A stretch of DNA of 64,000 bases from the NCBI RefSeq assembly GCF_030815975.1, contig NZ_JAUSXL010000002.1:1364001-1428000 (forward strand). The letters run 5' to 3'. Position 1 is the stretch's first letter. Each line of letters begins with the position of its first letter. The translations under genes and the position numbers were made by a program. Shown piece after piece: positions 48,897 to 58,295 of the stretch. Under the pieces are notes generated by a model, which saw only the letters and a list, made by a program, of their open reading frames with translations, made no database searches and had not been told where the DNA came from. This DNA comes from Variovorax paradoxus (lineage in GTDB: Bacteria > Pseudomonadota > Gammaproteobacteria > Burkholderiales > Burkholderiaceae_C).

Positions 48897-49382
48897 TTAC
48901 TCGTCTCTATGTTGCCGGCGCCGGGGCGAGAACATCACCGCCAACCAGGCCGCCTTCATTGTCACCACCAGGCCGATCAGCATTGCTGGCCAGCTCAGCG
49001 CCGTTATCAGCCTTGGCGCTGCGAACAACATCGCAATCGACAAGGCCATCTTGACCATTTCCCACAGGAAGAACCCAACCACCGCAGTGCCCGGATTCAG
49101 GGAAGAAAACCGGCCGGTCAGCCCCCGCGCGAACACCGCAGCAGGAATGACCACCGCAATCGCGCCGTAGCCGGCGGACCACCCCAGATTTTGCCTCCCC
49201 GTCAGTCCCCAGGCGGCCAAAGCCACCAGCAGACCGACAACCAACTGCCCCGCGATGACCCACCAGGGGGAAATCGAGGGATGCCTTGCACGCAGTTCAC
49301 GCGCCTCATCGGCGGTCAACGGCTTGTACTCTGCGTCGAGGTCTTCAGCGACCCACTCATCTTTTCGGGCGATTTTTTTCAT
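48897..49382 (-). CDS. atpI: ATP synthase subunit I (AtpI-like)
   Basis: A small four-helix membrane protein of 161 residues at the head of the atp operon, proposed to help assemble the c-ring. It has a hydrophilic N-terminus (KKIARKDEWVAEDLDAEYKP) and hydrophobic segments beginning WWVIAGQLVVGLLVALAAW. Sequence conservation in this family is low, so the call rests on position four bases before atpB and on the topology. Confidence 0.85.
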   Translation of the reverse strand: MKKIARKDEWVAEDLDAEYKPLTADEARELRARHPSISPWWVIAGQLVVGLLVALAAWGLTGRQNLGWSAGYGAIAVVIPAAVFARGLTGRFSSLNPGTAVVGFFLWEMVKMALSIAMLFAAPRLITALSWPAMLIGLVVTMKAAWLAVMFSPRRRQHRDE

Positions 49383-49429
49383 TTCGAATGAAGCCCGGAT
49401 GACGACCCAGAATTTCTACAAAGCCATTG

Positions 49430-49435
49430 ATTATA
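49430..49435 (-). promoter_or_regulatory. candidate -10 of the atp operon promoter
   Basis: On the - strand the hexamer TATAAT lies in TTTTTACTTATAATCAATGG, 48 bases before the atpI ATG. A -35 at 17-base spacing is weak (GGCCGG), so the assignment is tentative. The rest of 49383-49538 holds the divergent dat promoter, for which I see no clear elements. Confidence 0.4.
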
Positions 49436-49538
49436 AGTAAAAACCCAGCCCATCCGGCCACCCGATCTGTCGCGCTTGCAAATCGAGTCTTCGTTGGCTG
49501 ACGAGAGCCCGACCTGGCGCGCGCAACCATAATTCAGC

Positions 49539-50444
49539 ATGCACCCTCTTACCGCCGCACTCCCCTCCACGCTCTGCTACCTCGATGGCGAGTACACCGC
49601 GCTCAAGGACGCCCGCATCAGCGTTCTCGACCGCGGCTTCATCTTCGGCGACGGCATCTACGAAGTCGTCCCCGTCTACGGCGGCCAGCCCTTCTGCTTC
49701 GATGAACACATGGCGCGGCTCGATCGCTCGCTGGCCGAACTGCAGATTGCCAATCCGCTCACGCTCGCCCAGTGGCGCGGCATCGTGATGCGGCTCATCG
49801 AGCCGGGCGGCGATACGCCCCAGGCCGTGTACTTTCAAATTACCCGCGGCGTTGCGCCGCGCGATCATGCCATGACCCAGGGCGTGCGCCCGACCGTGTT
49901 CGTGATGGTGAATCCGCTTCCGCCGGTGGCCGATGCCGTGCGCGCCAAGGGCGTGGCCTGCGTGAGTGCGGCCGACTTCCGCTGGCAGAAGGCGCACATC
50001 AAGAGCACCAGCCTGCTGGGCGCGGTGCTGGCGCGCCAGATCAGCATCGAGGCCGGCGCGGCCGAGACCATCATGTTCAGGGACGAATGGCTCAGCGAGG
50101 CATCGTCGAGCAATGTGTGGATCGTGAAGGACGGCGTGCTCACCGGACCGCCCAAGGACAACCTTGTGCTGACCGGCATCCGCTACGGCCTGCTCGAACG
50201 CCTGTGCGCCGAGTGCGGCATTGCGTTTGCGCTGCGCCGCATTTCGCAGGGCGAGGTGTTCGACGCCGACGAGTTGCTGCTTTCGTCGGCCAGCAAGGAA
50301 GTGCTGCCGGTCGTGGCGCTCGATGGCCAGCCCATTGGGAACGGCCGCCCCGGCCCCATCTATCAAGCCTTGTACGCGGCTTACCAGCAGGCCAAGCAGC
50401 GCAATGCCCAGCAGCCACAGAAGCAAGGAGCGACCACCGCATGA
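49539..50444 (+). CDS. dat: D-amino acid aminotransferase
   Basis: A PLP-dependent class IV aminotransferase of 301 residues. The start CYLDGEYTALKDARISVLDRGFIFGDGIYEVVPVYGG is the D-amino-acid-transaminase form of the fold. The PLP lysine is in WQKAHIKSTSLLGAVLA, and the phosphate loop region SEASSSNVWIVKDG is present. It interconverts D-amino acids and keto acids, for example supplying D-Glu or D-Ala. Branched-chain aminotransferase activity is a less likely alternative. Its stop overlaps the DUF493 start (ATGA 50441-50444). Confidence 0.92.
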   Translation: MHPLTAALPSTLCYLDGEYTALKDARISVLDRGFIFGDGIYEVVPVYGGQPFCFDEHMARLDRSLAELQIANPLTLAQWRGIVMRLIEPGGDTPQAVYFQITRGVAPRDHAMTQGVRPTVFVMVNPLPPVADAVRAKGVACVSAADFRWQKAHIKSTSLLGAVLARQISIEAGAAETIMFRDEWLSEASSSNVWIVKDGVLTGPPKDNLVLTGIRYGLLERLCAECGIAFALRRISQGEVFDADELLLSSASKEVLPVVALDGQPIGNGRPGPIYQALYAAYQQAKQRNAQQPQKQGATTA

Positions 50445-50755
50445 GCAGCAGCACCACCGACATCACCGACGCCAGCACTCCGATCCCCGATCCGCGCAAG
50501 GAATCGCTGATCGAGTACCCCTCGCAGTTCCCGATCAAGGTCATGGGCGTCAAGGCCGACGGCTTCGTGCATGCGATCACCCAGATTGCCGAACGCTTCG
50601 ACCCGGCCTTCGACGCCACCACGGTCGAGCTGCGCGACAGCAAGGCAGGCAACTACCTGGGCGTGACGATCACCGTGACCGCCACCAGCCGCGAGCAGCT
50701 CGACGATCTGTACCGCGCGCTGTCGGCCCATCCGCTGGTCAAGGTCGTTCTCTGA
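50441..50755 (+). CDS. DUF493 family protein (YbeD-like)
   Basis: A 104-residue ferredoxin-like-fold protein of the DUF493/YbeD family. Typical parts are [63 protein letters not shown]. It is placed just before lipB, as in E. coli, where ybeD lies near lipB and lipA. A regulatory role in lipoate or allosteric control is suspected but unproven. It is coupled to dat by ATGA. Confidence 0.93.
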   Translation: MSSSTTDITDASTPIPDPRKESLIEYPSQFPIKVMGVKADGFVHAITQIAERFDPAFDATTVELRDSKAGNYLGVTITVTATSREQLDDLYRALSAHPLVKVVL

Positions 50756-50759
50756 AGCA

Positions 50760-51458
50760 GTGAGCGCCGGGCACGCAATGAGCACGGGCATCGAACCGAC
50801 ATGGCTGGGCGCCGCCGACTACGCCGCCACCTATGGCGCGATGAAGCAGTTCACGCTCGAGCGCCTGCCCGAGACGCCCGATGCGCTGTGGATCTGCGAG
50901 CACGCGCCGGTCTTCACGCAGGGCATCGCGGGCAAGCAGGACCACATCCTGAATCCCGGCGGCATTCCGGTGGTGCAGACCGACCGCGGCGGCCAAGTCA
51001 CCTTCCACGGCCCGGGCCAGGTGGTGGCCTATCCGCTGATCGATCTTCGGCGCGCGGGCTACTTCGTGAAGGAATACGTCTACCGCATCGAGGAATCGGT
51101 GCTGCGCACGCTGGCCCACTTCGGCGTGACCGGCCACCGCGTGGCGGGCGCGCCGGGCATCTATGTGCGGCTCGACGACCCTTTTTCACATGCTGCGCTG
51201 ACCGGCCCGCTGCCCGCCGGCGACCCGTTTCGCGGCCTCGGCAAGATCGCCGCGCTCGGCATCAAGGTGAGCCGCCACGCCACCTACCACGGCGTCGCGC
51301 TCAACGTCGAGATGGACCTCGAACCCTTCTCGCGGATCAACCCTTGTGGTTATGCGGGGCTGCAAACGGTCGATCTTTCTACAATCGGGGTCCAAACCAC
51401 ATGGGAAGAAGCCGCCCGGGTGCTGAGCCAGAAGCTCACCACCTACCTGGCGCCTTAG
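50760..51458 (+). CDS. lipB: octanoyltransferase LipB
   Basis: Lipoyl(octanoyl) transferase, which moves octanoate from acyl-carrier protein to lipoyl domains. The sequence shows [20 protein letters not shown], the catalytic Lys in [18 protein letters not shown] and the catalytic Cys196 in [12 protein letters not shown] 50760 gives 232 residues; ATG 50778 (MSTGIEPTW) is an equally reasonable start and would be six residues shorter. An extra loop ([18 protein letters not shown]) sits before the Lys motif compared with E. coli. It is followed by lipA. Confidence 0.96.
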   Translation: MSAGHAMSTGIEPTWLGAADYAATYGAMKQFTLERLPETPDALWICEHAPVFTQGIAGKQDHILNPGGIPVVQTDRGGQVTFHGPGQVVAYPLIDLRRAGYFVKEYVYRIEESVLRTLAHFGVTGHRVAGAPGIYVRLDDPFSHAALTGPLPAGDPFRGLGKIAALGIKVSRHATYHGVALNVEMDLEPFSRINPCGYAGLQTVDLSTIGVQTTWEEAARVLSQKLTTYLAP

Positions 51459-51465
51459 CAATCCA

Positions 51466-52464
51466 ATGAGCACCACAGAAGTCGTCCCGTCCCCCGTCGT
51501 GAGAGAGGCGCAAAGCGCCGAAAACTACAATCCGCTGGCCAAGCAGAAGGCTGCGGCCAAGCTCTCGCGCATTCCCGTCAAGGTGGTGCAGCAGGGCGAG
51601 GTGCTCAAGAAGCCCGACTGGATCCGCGTGAAGGCCGGCAGCCCCACCACGCGCTTCTACGAGATCAAGCAGATCCTGCGCGAGAGCAACCTGCACACGG
51701 TCTGCGAAGAAGCCTCGTGCCCGAACATCGGCGAATGCTTCGGCAACGGCACAGCCACCTTCATGATCATGGGCGACAAGTGCACGCGCCGCTGCCCGTT
51801 CTGCGACGTGGGCCACGGCCGCCCCGACCCGCTCGACAAGGACGAGCCGCTCAACCTCGCGAAGACCATCGCCAAGCTGCGCCTGAAGTACGTGGTGATC
51901 ACCAGCGTCGACCGCGACGACCTGCGCGACGGCGGCAGCCAGCACTTCGTCGACTGCATCAGGAACATCCGCGAGCTCTCGCCGATGACGCAGATCGAGA
52001 TCCTGGTGCCCGACTTCCGCGGCCGCGACGACCGCGCATTGGAAATCCTCAAGGCCGCGCCGCCGGACGTGATGAACCACAACCTCGAGACCGCGCCGCG
52101 CCTCTACAAGGAAGCGCGCCCCGGCAGCGACTACCAGTTCAGCCTCAACCTGCTGAAGAAGTTCAAGGCGCTGCACCCGCAGGTTCCGACCAAGAGCGGC
52201 ATCATGGTGGGCCTGGGCGAAACCGACGAAGAGATCCTGCAGGTGATGCGCGACATGCGCGCCCACGGCATCGACATGCTGACCATCGGCCAGTACCTGT
52301 CGCCGTCGGGCTCGCACCTGCCGGTGCGCCGCTACGTGCATCCCGACACCTTCAAGATGTTCGAGGAAGAGGCCTACAGGATGGGCTTCAGCCACGCGGC
52401 CGTGGGCGCGATGGTGCGCTCGAGCTACCACGCCGATCAGCAGGCGCACGCCGCCGGCGTCTGA
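51466..52464 (+). CDS. lipA: lipoyl synthase LipA
   Basis: A radical-SAM enzyme of 332 residues that inserts sulfur into octanoyl groups to make lipoate. Both iron-sulfur clusters are seen: the auxiliary cluster Cys set in [14 protein letters not shown] and the radical-SAM CxxxCxxC in [11 protein letters not shown]. The C-terminal RSSYHAD motif, whose Ser binds the auxiliary cluster, is kept. It starts seven bases after lipB and probably shares its mRNA. Confidence 0.98.
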   Translation: MSTTEVVPSPVVREAQSAENYNPLAKQKAAAKLSRIPVKVVQQGEVLKKPDWIRVKAGSPTTRFYEIKQILRESNLHTVCEEASCPNIGECFGNGTATFMIMGDKCTRRCPFCDVGHGRPDPLDKDEPLNLAKTIAKLRLKYVVITSVDRDDLRDGGSQHFVDCIRNIRELSPMTQIEILVPDFRGRDDRALEILKAAPPDVMNHNLETAPRLYKEARPGSDYQFSLNLLKKFKALHPQVPTKSGIMVGLGETDEEILQVMRDMRAHGIDMLTIGQYLSPSGSHLPVRRYVHPDTFKMFEEEAYRMGFSHAAVGAMVRSSYHADQQAHAAGV

Positions 52465-52561
52465 GGCTGGGCAACGGCGGGCCGGGCCGTCGTCACGTGC
52501 AGCTCACACGGCCGGGTGCTTCTTCGCTATCCTGCCGCCTGGCCAAGACGAAGGATCGATT

Positions 52562-54130
52562 TTGCAAACGCACCCCGCCATTCAAGCGTCGACGGAGCGC
52601 AGTTTCGGCGCCATCGCCGAGCTGGTTCGCCTCCATGCGCAATACAGGCCCGACCACGCCGCGCTCGCGGACGCAGAGCAGGCGCTGAACTACGGCGCGC
52701 TCGACGCGCTGATGGACCGCGTCGCGGCCAGCCTGCAGCGCGCGGGGCTGGAGCCCGGCGATGCCATTGCGGTCTGCGCGGCCTCTTCGGTGAACTACGC
52801 CGCGGTGTTCCTGGGCGCATTGCGCGCGGGTGTGGCGGTCGCGCCGCTGGCACCCGGGTCCACGCCCGCCAGCCTGGCCCGCATGATCGAGGATGCCGAT
52901 GCACGCATCCTCTTCACCGACGCGTCGGCCGCCGAGGTCGTCGGTCCCCTGAACGAAGGCGGCATTTCGCGCGTCGCGCTCGACGACTCAACGGTTGGCA
53001 GCAGCCTCGAGGACTGGCTCGCGCCCGCCGGTGCGCAGCCCGCCGCCGTGGACACGCAGCCTTCGTGGCCCTTCAACATCATCTATTCGTCGGGCACCAC
53101 CGGCGAGCCCAAGGGCATCGTGCAGGGCCACGGCATGCGCTGGGCCCATGTGCAGCGCGGCGCCATGTACGGGTACGGCCCCGACACCGTCACGCTGCTG
53201 TCGACACCGCTTTATTCCAACACCACGCTGGTGGTGTTCTTCCCGACCCTGGCCTTCGGCGGCTGCGTGGTGCTGATGCCCAAGTTCGATGCGCTCGGCT
53301 ACCTGCAGCTGGCCGAGCAGCACCGCGCGACGCACACCATGCTGGTGCCGGTGCAGTACCAGCGCCTGATGGCGCATCCGCGCTTCGGCGCGCACGACCT
53401 CTCGTCGTTCCGCTTCAAGTTCAGCACCAGCGCGCCCTTCAACGCCGCGCTCAAGGCCGATGTGCTCAAGCGCTGGCCCGGCGGGCTGATCGAGTTCTAC
53501 GGCATGACCGAGGGCGGCGGCACCTGCATCCTCGAGGCGCACCTGCACCCGAACAAGCTGCACACCGTGGGCCAGCCGGCCGAAGGCAGCGATATCCGGC
53601 TGATCGACGAAGACGGCAACGAAATACCGCGCGGCAACATCGAACTGGCCGGCGAGGTGGTGGGGCACTCGGCCGGCATGATGACCGGCTACCACCGCCA
53701 GCCCGCCAAGACGCGCGAAGCCGAATGGTTCGACGCCACCGGCAAGCGCTTCATCCGCACCGGCGACGTCGGGCGCTTCGATGCCGACGGCTTCCTGACG
53801 CTGTTCGACCGCAAGAAGGACATGATCATCAGCGGCGGCTTCAACATCTATCCGAGCGATCTCGAAACGGTGCTGCGCGGCCATGCCGCCGTGGCCGACG
53901 TGGCGGTGATCGGCGTGCCGTCGGAGCAATGGGGCGAGACGCCGGTGGCCTTCGTGGTGCGCCGCGAGGGCGACAGCACCGCCGCCGACGCATTGCTGCG
54001 ATGGGCCAACGCCCAGCTCGGCAAGACGCAGCGCCTGGCGCGCCTGAGTTTCATCGACGAACTGCCGCGCAGCGCCATCGGCAAGGTGCTCAAGCGCGAA
54101 CTGCGTGAGCGTGAACTCGTCGGCCGCTGA
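52562..54130 (+). CDS. AMP-dependent acyl-CoA synthetase/ligase
   Basis: An adenylate-forming enzyme of 522 residues that activates a carboxylic acid as acyl-AMP and usually transfers it to CoA. Motifs: P-loop type YSSGTTGEPKGIVQGH, YGMTEGGG, TGDVGRFDADGFLTLFDRKKDMIISGGFNIYPSDLE and the catalytic Lys in PRSAIGKVLKREL. The start is a TTG at 52562, preceded at good distance by GAAGGA; no ATG in frame is nearby. The substrate is unknown, and a medium- or aryl-acid ligase is possible. The end overlaps the transporter gene by 26 bases. Confidence 0.9.
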   Translation: MQTHPAIQASTERSFGAIAELVRLHAQYRPDHAALADAEQALNYGALDALMDRVAASLQRAGLEPGDAIAVCAASSVNYAAVFLGALRAGVAVAPLAPGSTPASLARMIEDADARILFTDASAAEVVGPLNEGGISRVALDDSTVGSSLEDWLAPAGAQPAAVDTQPSWPFNIIYSSGTTGEPKGIVQGHGMRWAHVQRGAMYGYGPDTVTLLSTPLYSNTTLVVFFPTLAFGGCVVLMPKFDALGYLQLAEQHRATHTMLVPVQYQRLMAHPRFGAHDLSSFRFKFSTSAPFNAALKADVLKRWPGGLIEFYGMTEGGGTCILEAHLHPNKLHTVGQPAEGSDIRLIDEDGNEIPRGNIELAGEVVGHSAGMMTGYHRQPAKTREAEWFDATGKRFIRTGDVGRFDADGFLTLFDRKKDMIISGGFNIYPSDLETVLRGHAAVADVAVIGVPSEQWGETPVAFVVRREGDSTAADALLRWANAQLGKTQRLARLSFIDELPRSAIGKVLKRELRERELVGR

Positions 54131-55250
54131 AGCACAGGCACAGGCGGCCGTACCGTCCGAACAGGGCGGTGGCGGCAACGGCCTGCTGTGGCTGCTGGCC
54201 GCCGTCGCGGTGCTGTTCGCCTTCGTGCGCCCGCGTGCGCCGATGGACTGGCTGAAGCTGGTCGACTGGCAGACCGTGGGCGCGCTTGCGGGGCTGCTCG
54301 CGATCACCCAGGGCGTGGAGAAAAGCGGCATGCTGCAGGCCGCCGCGCAGCGCCTGCTCGCGCGCACGCACAGCCAGCGCAGCCTGGCGCTGATGCTGAC
54401 CGCCAGCGCGGCGTTTCTGTCCGCACTGGTGACCAACGATGTGAGCCTGTTCCTGCTGGTGCCGCTCACGCGCGTGCTCGCCAGCCAGGCGCACCTGCCG
54501 CTCGCGCGGCTCGTGGTGCTCCAGGCGCTGGCCGTCAACGCGGGCTCGGCGCTTACGCCCATCGGCAATCCGCAGAACCTCTACCTCTGGCACCGCTCGG
54601 GCGAAGGCTTCGTCGCCTTCATGGGCATGATGCTGCCGACCGTGGCCGTGATGCTGTTCTGGCTCTTCGCGGCGGTCTGGCTGCTGGTGCCGCGCACGCC
54701 CATCGCGCTCAAGCCCGAGGCCAGCGCCGCTCCGGTGCAGCCGCGCCTGCTGGCATTGGCGGGCGTGCTGTTCGTCGGTTTCGTGGTGGCGCTCGACCGG
54801 CACTGGCTGCTGGCGGGCCTGGGCGTGGTGTTCGGCGTGTTCCTGGTGTCGTATCCGCGCGTCCTGCGAGGCATCGACTGGGCACTGCTCGCGATCATTG
54901 CGCTGATGTTCGTCGACCTGCGCCAGCTGGCCGAGCTGCCGGCGGTTCAATTGCTGCTGCACCACTGGCCCATCACCGAAGGATGGCGCGCCTACCTCGC
55001 CGCCATCGTTGCCTCGCAGTTCATCAGCAATGTGCCGGCCGCGATCCTGCTCGACGGCCATGTGCGCGACCTGCCCGCGCTCGCGGCCGGCGTGAGCGTG
55101 GGCGGCTTCGGCTGCGTGCTGGGTTCGCTCGCCAACCTGATCGCGCTGCGGCTGGCCAAGGTGCCGCACGGGCTGCGCGAGTTCCACCGCATCGGCATTC
55201 CCTTCCTGCTGGTGTGCGCGGCCTCGGCGCTGCTGCTCAGGCTGGGGTGA
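54105..55250 (+). CDS. SLC13/ArsB/NhaD-type membrane transporter
   Basis: A 381-residue integral membrane protein of about ten hydrophobic segments. The segment VTNDVSLFLLVPL and NAGSALTPIGNPQNLYLW are the paired signature loops of the ion-transporter (CitMHS/ArsB/NhaD) superfamily, with a repeat-like second VPAAILL...LGSLANLIALRLA. The ion could be a carboxylate, sodium or arsenite; no ars genes are near. GTG 54105 or 54111 lies inside the end of the ligase gene, so the pair is coupled. An acid transporter for the ligase is an attractive inference. Confidence 0.8.
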   Translation: MSVNSSAAEAQAQAAVPSEQGGGGNGLLWLLAAVAVLFAFVRPRAPMDWLKLVDWQTVGALAGLLAITQGVEKSGMLQAAAQRLLARTHSQRSLALMLTASAAFLSALVTNDVSLFLLVPLTRVLASQAHLPLARLVVLQALAVNAGSALTPIGNPQNLYLWHRSGEGFVAFMGMMLPTVAVMLFWLFAAVWLLVPRTPIALKPEASAAPVQPRLLALAGVLFVGFVVALDRHWLLAGLGVVFGVFLVSYPRVLRGIDWALLAIIALMFVDLRQLAELPAVQLLLHHWPITEGWRAYLAAIVASQFISNVPAAILLDGHVRDLPALAAGVSVGGFGCVLGSLANLIALRLAKVPHGLREFHRIGIPFLLVCAASALLLRLG

Positions 55251-55259
55251 CGAACCACC

Positions 55260-55943
55260 ATGCACCCGTCCACCACTGCTGCCCTTTCGCTGCGACGCTA
55301 CGGCGCCTCGCGCGGCAGCCATGCGCACGATCACTTCCAGATACTGGTCGGGCTCGATGGCGTGCTGGAGCTGGAGGTCGAGGGGCGCGGCCGGCGCGTG
55401 GGCGCCGGCGACGGCTGGGTGGTGACGCCCGGCGAGCGGCACGACTTCGAATCGCGCGCAGGCAGCCGGTGCCTCGTGCTCGACACCGCGCAGGATCTTT
55501 GGGCGCAGTGCGCGGGACGCTCCCCGATGGCGCCGCAGCTCCTGTCGCTGGCGCGCTACCTGGCACTGTGCGTGACGCAGGCTCCGCCACCCGCGGCCGC
55601 GCTGCATCATGCGCCGGCGCTGCTGCTGGAGGCCTGGGGCCCCTCGGTGCCGAACGGCCGCAGGCGCACCATCGACTGGCCGGCGCTTGCCGCCTGGGCG
55701 CAGGCGCACTGGCATCGGCCCTTGAGCGTCGCCGACCTTGCGGCGGTCGCGTGCCTGAGCCCCAGCCAATTCGCCCAGCGCTGCCGCGACGAGCAGGGCA
55801 TGGCGGCCATGCAATGGCTGCGAAGCCAGCGCCTGCAGCAGGCGCGGCAACTGCGCAGCAGCGGCCTGGGCGCCGCGGAGACCGCGCGCCGCACCGGCTA
55901 TCGCTCGCCTTCGGCGCTCACGGCCGCGCTTCGGCAGCGCTGA
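55260..55943 (+). CDS. AraC-family transcriptional regulator
   Basis: A 227-residue AraC-type regulator with an N-terminal cupin-like sensing part (SHAHDHFQILVGLDGVLELEVEG) and a C-terminal pair of helix-turn-helix motifs (LSVADLAAVACLSPSQFAQRCRDEQGMAAMQWLRSQRL, then ETARRTGYRSPSALTAALRQ). It is followed at once by a tandem palindrome and a transporter gene on the same strand, a frequent AraC-EamA pairing. It starts nine bases after the transporter gene stop. The inducer is unknown. Confidence 0.9.
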   Translation: MHPSTTAALSLRRYGASRGSHAHDHFQILVGLDGVLELEVEGRGRRVGAGDGWVVTPGERHDFESRAGSRCLVLDTAQDLWAQCAGRSPMAPQLLSLARYLALCVTQAPPPAAALHHAPALLLEAWGPSVPNGRRRTIDWPALAAWAQAHWHRPLSVADLAAVACLSPSQFAQRCRDEQGMAAMQWLRSQRLQQARQLRSSGLGAAETARRTGYRSPSALTAALRQR

Positions 55944-55948
55944 AACAC

Positions 55949-55984
55949 CGTCGTTCCTCGACGATGGACCGTCGTTGCGCGACG
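55949..55984. promoter_or_regulatory. tandem palindrome, likely AraC operator before the EamA gene
   Basis: CGTCGTTCCTCGACG (55949-55963) and CGTCGTTGCGCGACG (55970-55984) are two near-identical inverted repeats with start points 21 bp apart (about two helical turns). They lie 24 bases before the EamA ATG and just after the regulator. The spacing suits a dimer or pair of AraC proteins; binding is inferred. Confidence 0.65.
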
Positions 55985-56008
55985 ACCGCGCCGCTTAAGC
56001 TCGTGTGC

Positions 56009-56848
56009 ATGTCCGCCACGCTGTACGCACTCGCCGCCATCGCGCTCTGGTCCACGCTCGCCTCGCTCGGCACCGCCCTCTCGCACCTGCCGCCGTTCCT
56101 GCTGACCGGGCTCGCGCTGATCATCGGCAGCGTGCCGAGCTGGCCGCTGGTGCTACGCGACCGCGCGGCCTGGCGCGTGCCGCCGCGCACGCTGGCGCTG
56201 GGCGTCTATGGCCTGTTCGGCTTTCACTTTTTGCTGTTCATCGCGCTGCGGCATGCGCCGCCGGTCGAGGCCAACCTGGTCAACTACCTGTGGCCGCTGT
56301 TCATGGTGGTGCTCGCGCCGGTGCTGCTGCCGGGCGTGTCGCTGCGGCCGCTGCATGTGGCGGCGGCGCTGCTGGGCTTTGCGGGCGCGGCGGTCGCGAT
56401 CCTCGGCACACGCGGCGGCGCCAGCGCGCTCCAGGGCTACTGGGGCTTCCTGCCGGCGCTGGGCTCGGCCTTCATCTGGGCAAGCTACTCGCTGTGGACG
56501 AAGCGTGTCGAGGCCTTTCCGACCTCGGCCATCGGCCTGTTCGGACTGGTCTCGGGCGTGCTCTCGCTGGCCTGCCATGCGGTGCTCGAACCATCGATCG
56601 CGCTGTCCGGCAAGGACTGGCTGCTGCTCGTGCTGTGCGGCCTCGGCCCGCTGGGCGCCGCCTTCTTCGCTTGGGACATGGCGCTCAAGCGCGGCGACCC
56701 GCGGCGCATCGGCATCCTGAGCTATCTCACACCTTTGGGCTCGACGGCGCTGCTGCTGCTCGTGACCGGCCGGCCGCTGACCTGGACCATCGCGCTCGCG
56801 GCCCTGCTCATCATCTCGGCGGCGGTCATGGGCACGCGCGCGCGCTGA
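56009..56848 (+). CDS. EamA/DMT-family exporter
   Basis: A drug/metabolite transporter of 279 residues with about ten short membrane segments in two repeats (ALYALAAIALWSTLASLGTAL; GFLPALGSAFIWASYSLWTKR). The family exports amino acids, metabolites or drugs. ATG 56009 has no strong ribosome site. Its likely control by the AraC protein upstream is described at 55949. The substrate is unknown. Confidence 0.88.
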   Translation: MSATLYALAAIALWSTLASLGTALSHLPPFLLTGLALIIGSVPSWPLVLRDRAAWRVPPRTLALGVYGLFGFHFLLFIALRHAPPVEANLVNYLWPLFMVVLAPVLLPGVSLRPLHVAAALLGFAGAAVAILGTRGGASALQGYWGFLPALGSAFIWASYSLWTKRVEAFPTSAIGLFGLVSGVLSLACHAVLEPSIALSGKDWLLLVLCGLGPLGAAFFAWDMALKRGDPRRIGILSYLTPLGSTALLLLVTGRPLTWTIALAALLIISAAVMGTRAR

Positions 56849-56918
56849 ATGGCTCTCGTCCGACGGAGCCGCGCATTTTTGTAGCTAGAGTGGAGGCTCA
56901 GGAAAAAAGGAGCCTCTC

Positions 56919-57242
56919 ATGGACAACAAGAACAAGAACGAAGATTTCGAGATCACGCCCAAGCTGGTGTTCGACCTGAACCTGGCGCTGTACCTCGACC
57001 TGGTGGCCGCGCTCGAAGGCGCAGGCGCCATCAGCTACCGCCAGATGGCGGCCCGGGTGCTCAACATCAGCATGGACGCGCGCGCCGACGGCGAGACCGG
57101 CCTCGCGACGGCGCTGGAAGGCGTTGCCAAGGGTTTCGCCGGCCAGGGCGGCGGCCTGTCGATCGAACTGCTGAAGGCCGCCCGCAGCCTGCGCGAGGAC
57201 GACGCGATGGGCGACATTCCGATGCGGCCCGACGAAGGCTGA
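56919..57242 (+). CDS. hypothetical protein (107 aa)
   Basis: I do not recognise this protein. It has 107 residues, a charged N-terminus (MDNKNKNEDFEITPKL), then a helical hydrophobic stretch LVFDLNLALYLDLVAALEGAGAISYRQMAARV and a mixed C-terminus ending RPDEG. There is no signal peptide. ATG 56919 follows an AGGAGCC ribosome site, and codon use is as high-GC as the neighbours. It looks like a real cytoplasmic protein. It is convergent with the adhesin gene; between them an AGCCGCG/CGCGGCT stem (57242-57282) may act as a shared weak terminator. Confidence 0.7.
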   Translation: MDNKNKNEDFEITPKLVFDLNLALYLDLVAALEGAGAISYRQMAARVLNISMDARADGETGLATALEGVAKGFAGQGGGLSIELLKAARSLREDDAMGDIPMRPDEG

Positions 57243-57284
57243 GCCGCGAACGCAGGCCGGCGCAGCGGGGGACGCCGCGGCTAC

Positions 57285-58295
57285 CTATTTGTAGTCGAGC
57301 GTGAAAGTGGCCGTGCCGTCCGCGCGGCCCGGCGTCACGCTGGCGCCGGTCTGAAAGTAGCGCGCCGTATAGGGCAACACGTAGTCGCCGTCCTTCGACG
57401 GCCCCACCAGCGCGTCTTCGCCGAACTTCACCGGCACGCTCTGGTTGTCGACTATCTGAATGCCCACGCCAGTCGCAGTGCCAGTGCCGCCCTGCGTGAT
57501 CTTCAGCACGCCCTGCTCGTTCGACGGGTCGGGCGTCGCGTCCATGCGCAGATAGACAGTGTTCTGCGCGTTCTGCCCGGCCTTGCAATTGAGCTTGATG
57601 CTGAAGCTGCGGTCACCCGTGGTGGTGCCCCTGCCCTTGAAGTTGTTCTGGGGCACCCTGCCGAACTGCACCGAGATGTTCCGTGAACCCAGGTCGACGG
57701 TGCACGATGGCGTGATGATCGTGATGCCTAAGCCCGAGAGGAAGGTGGTCAGTACCGATTTATTGTCCGCCGGGCTGTAGTAGCGGGTGTAAGTGCCCTG
57801 CGAGAGCGGGCCACTGCCTGTTACCGCAGCAATCTTGAACAGTTCGACCTGAAAGCGCGCTGCCGAGTTGAATTCGCGGAAATCCCCAGTGGTGGTGCGC
57901 GTGTGCGGGTAATAGGTGGCCTCGGCGCCGTCGAAGTAGCGCGACAAGCGGATGCCTATGCCCGCCACATTGGTCGTGAACACGCGGTTGTACCCAGGCA
58001 CCTCGGTGCCTTGGAGCATCTCGCCGATCGCCGTACCGCCTCCCCTGCAGGTCCACGGCTTGTTGGTGGTTCCCGACAGGGGCAAGGGAAACAGCTTCGG
58101 CGTCATGATGGGCGAGCCCACGGGCAGGTCATTGGGAATGATCACACGCCCCACTTCCATATTGACCATCTTCTCGATGTAGCCGGGCGTGACGTAGCAC
58201 GCCGCCCACGCACCCTGCGCACCGAGCAGCAGCGCCAGAGCCGGCATGGAGCGGCGCACGAGCTTCATCGCGTCAAATAGTTTGCTGCGGCTCAT
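57285..58295 (-). CDS. fimbrial tip adhesin
   Basis: A two-domain chaperone-usher adhesin of 336 residues. A signal peptide (ALALLLGAQGAWAA) is followed by a unique N-terminal receptor-type domain with Cys pairs. The C-terminal pilin domain starts near residue 195 (PSCTVDLGSRNISVQFGRVP) and ends TATFTLDYK, the beta-strand needed for polymerisation. Start ATG 58295 shares ATGA with the usher stop, so it is translationally coupled. It should cap the fimbria and set binding specificity; the receptor is unknown. Confidence 0.85.
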   Translation of the reverse strand: MSRSKLFDAMKLVRRSMPALALLLGAQGAWAACYVTPGYIEKMVNMEVGRVIIPNDLPVGSPIMTPKLFPLPLSGTTNKPWTCRGGGTAIGEMLQGTEVPGYNRVFTTNVAGIGIRLSRYFDGAEATYYPHTRTTTGDFREFNSAARFQVELFKIAAVTGSGPLSQGTYTRYYSPADNKSVLTTFLSGLGITIITPSCTVDLGSRNISVQFGRVPQNNFKGRGTTTGDRSFSIKLNCKAGQNAQNTVYLRMDATPDPSNEQGVLKITQGGTGTATGVGIQIVDNQSVPVKFGEDALVGPSKDGDYVLPYTARYFQTGASVTPGRADGTATFTLDYK

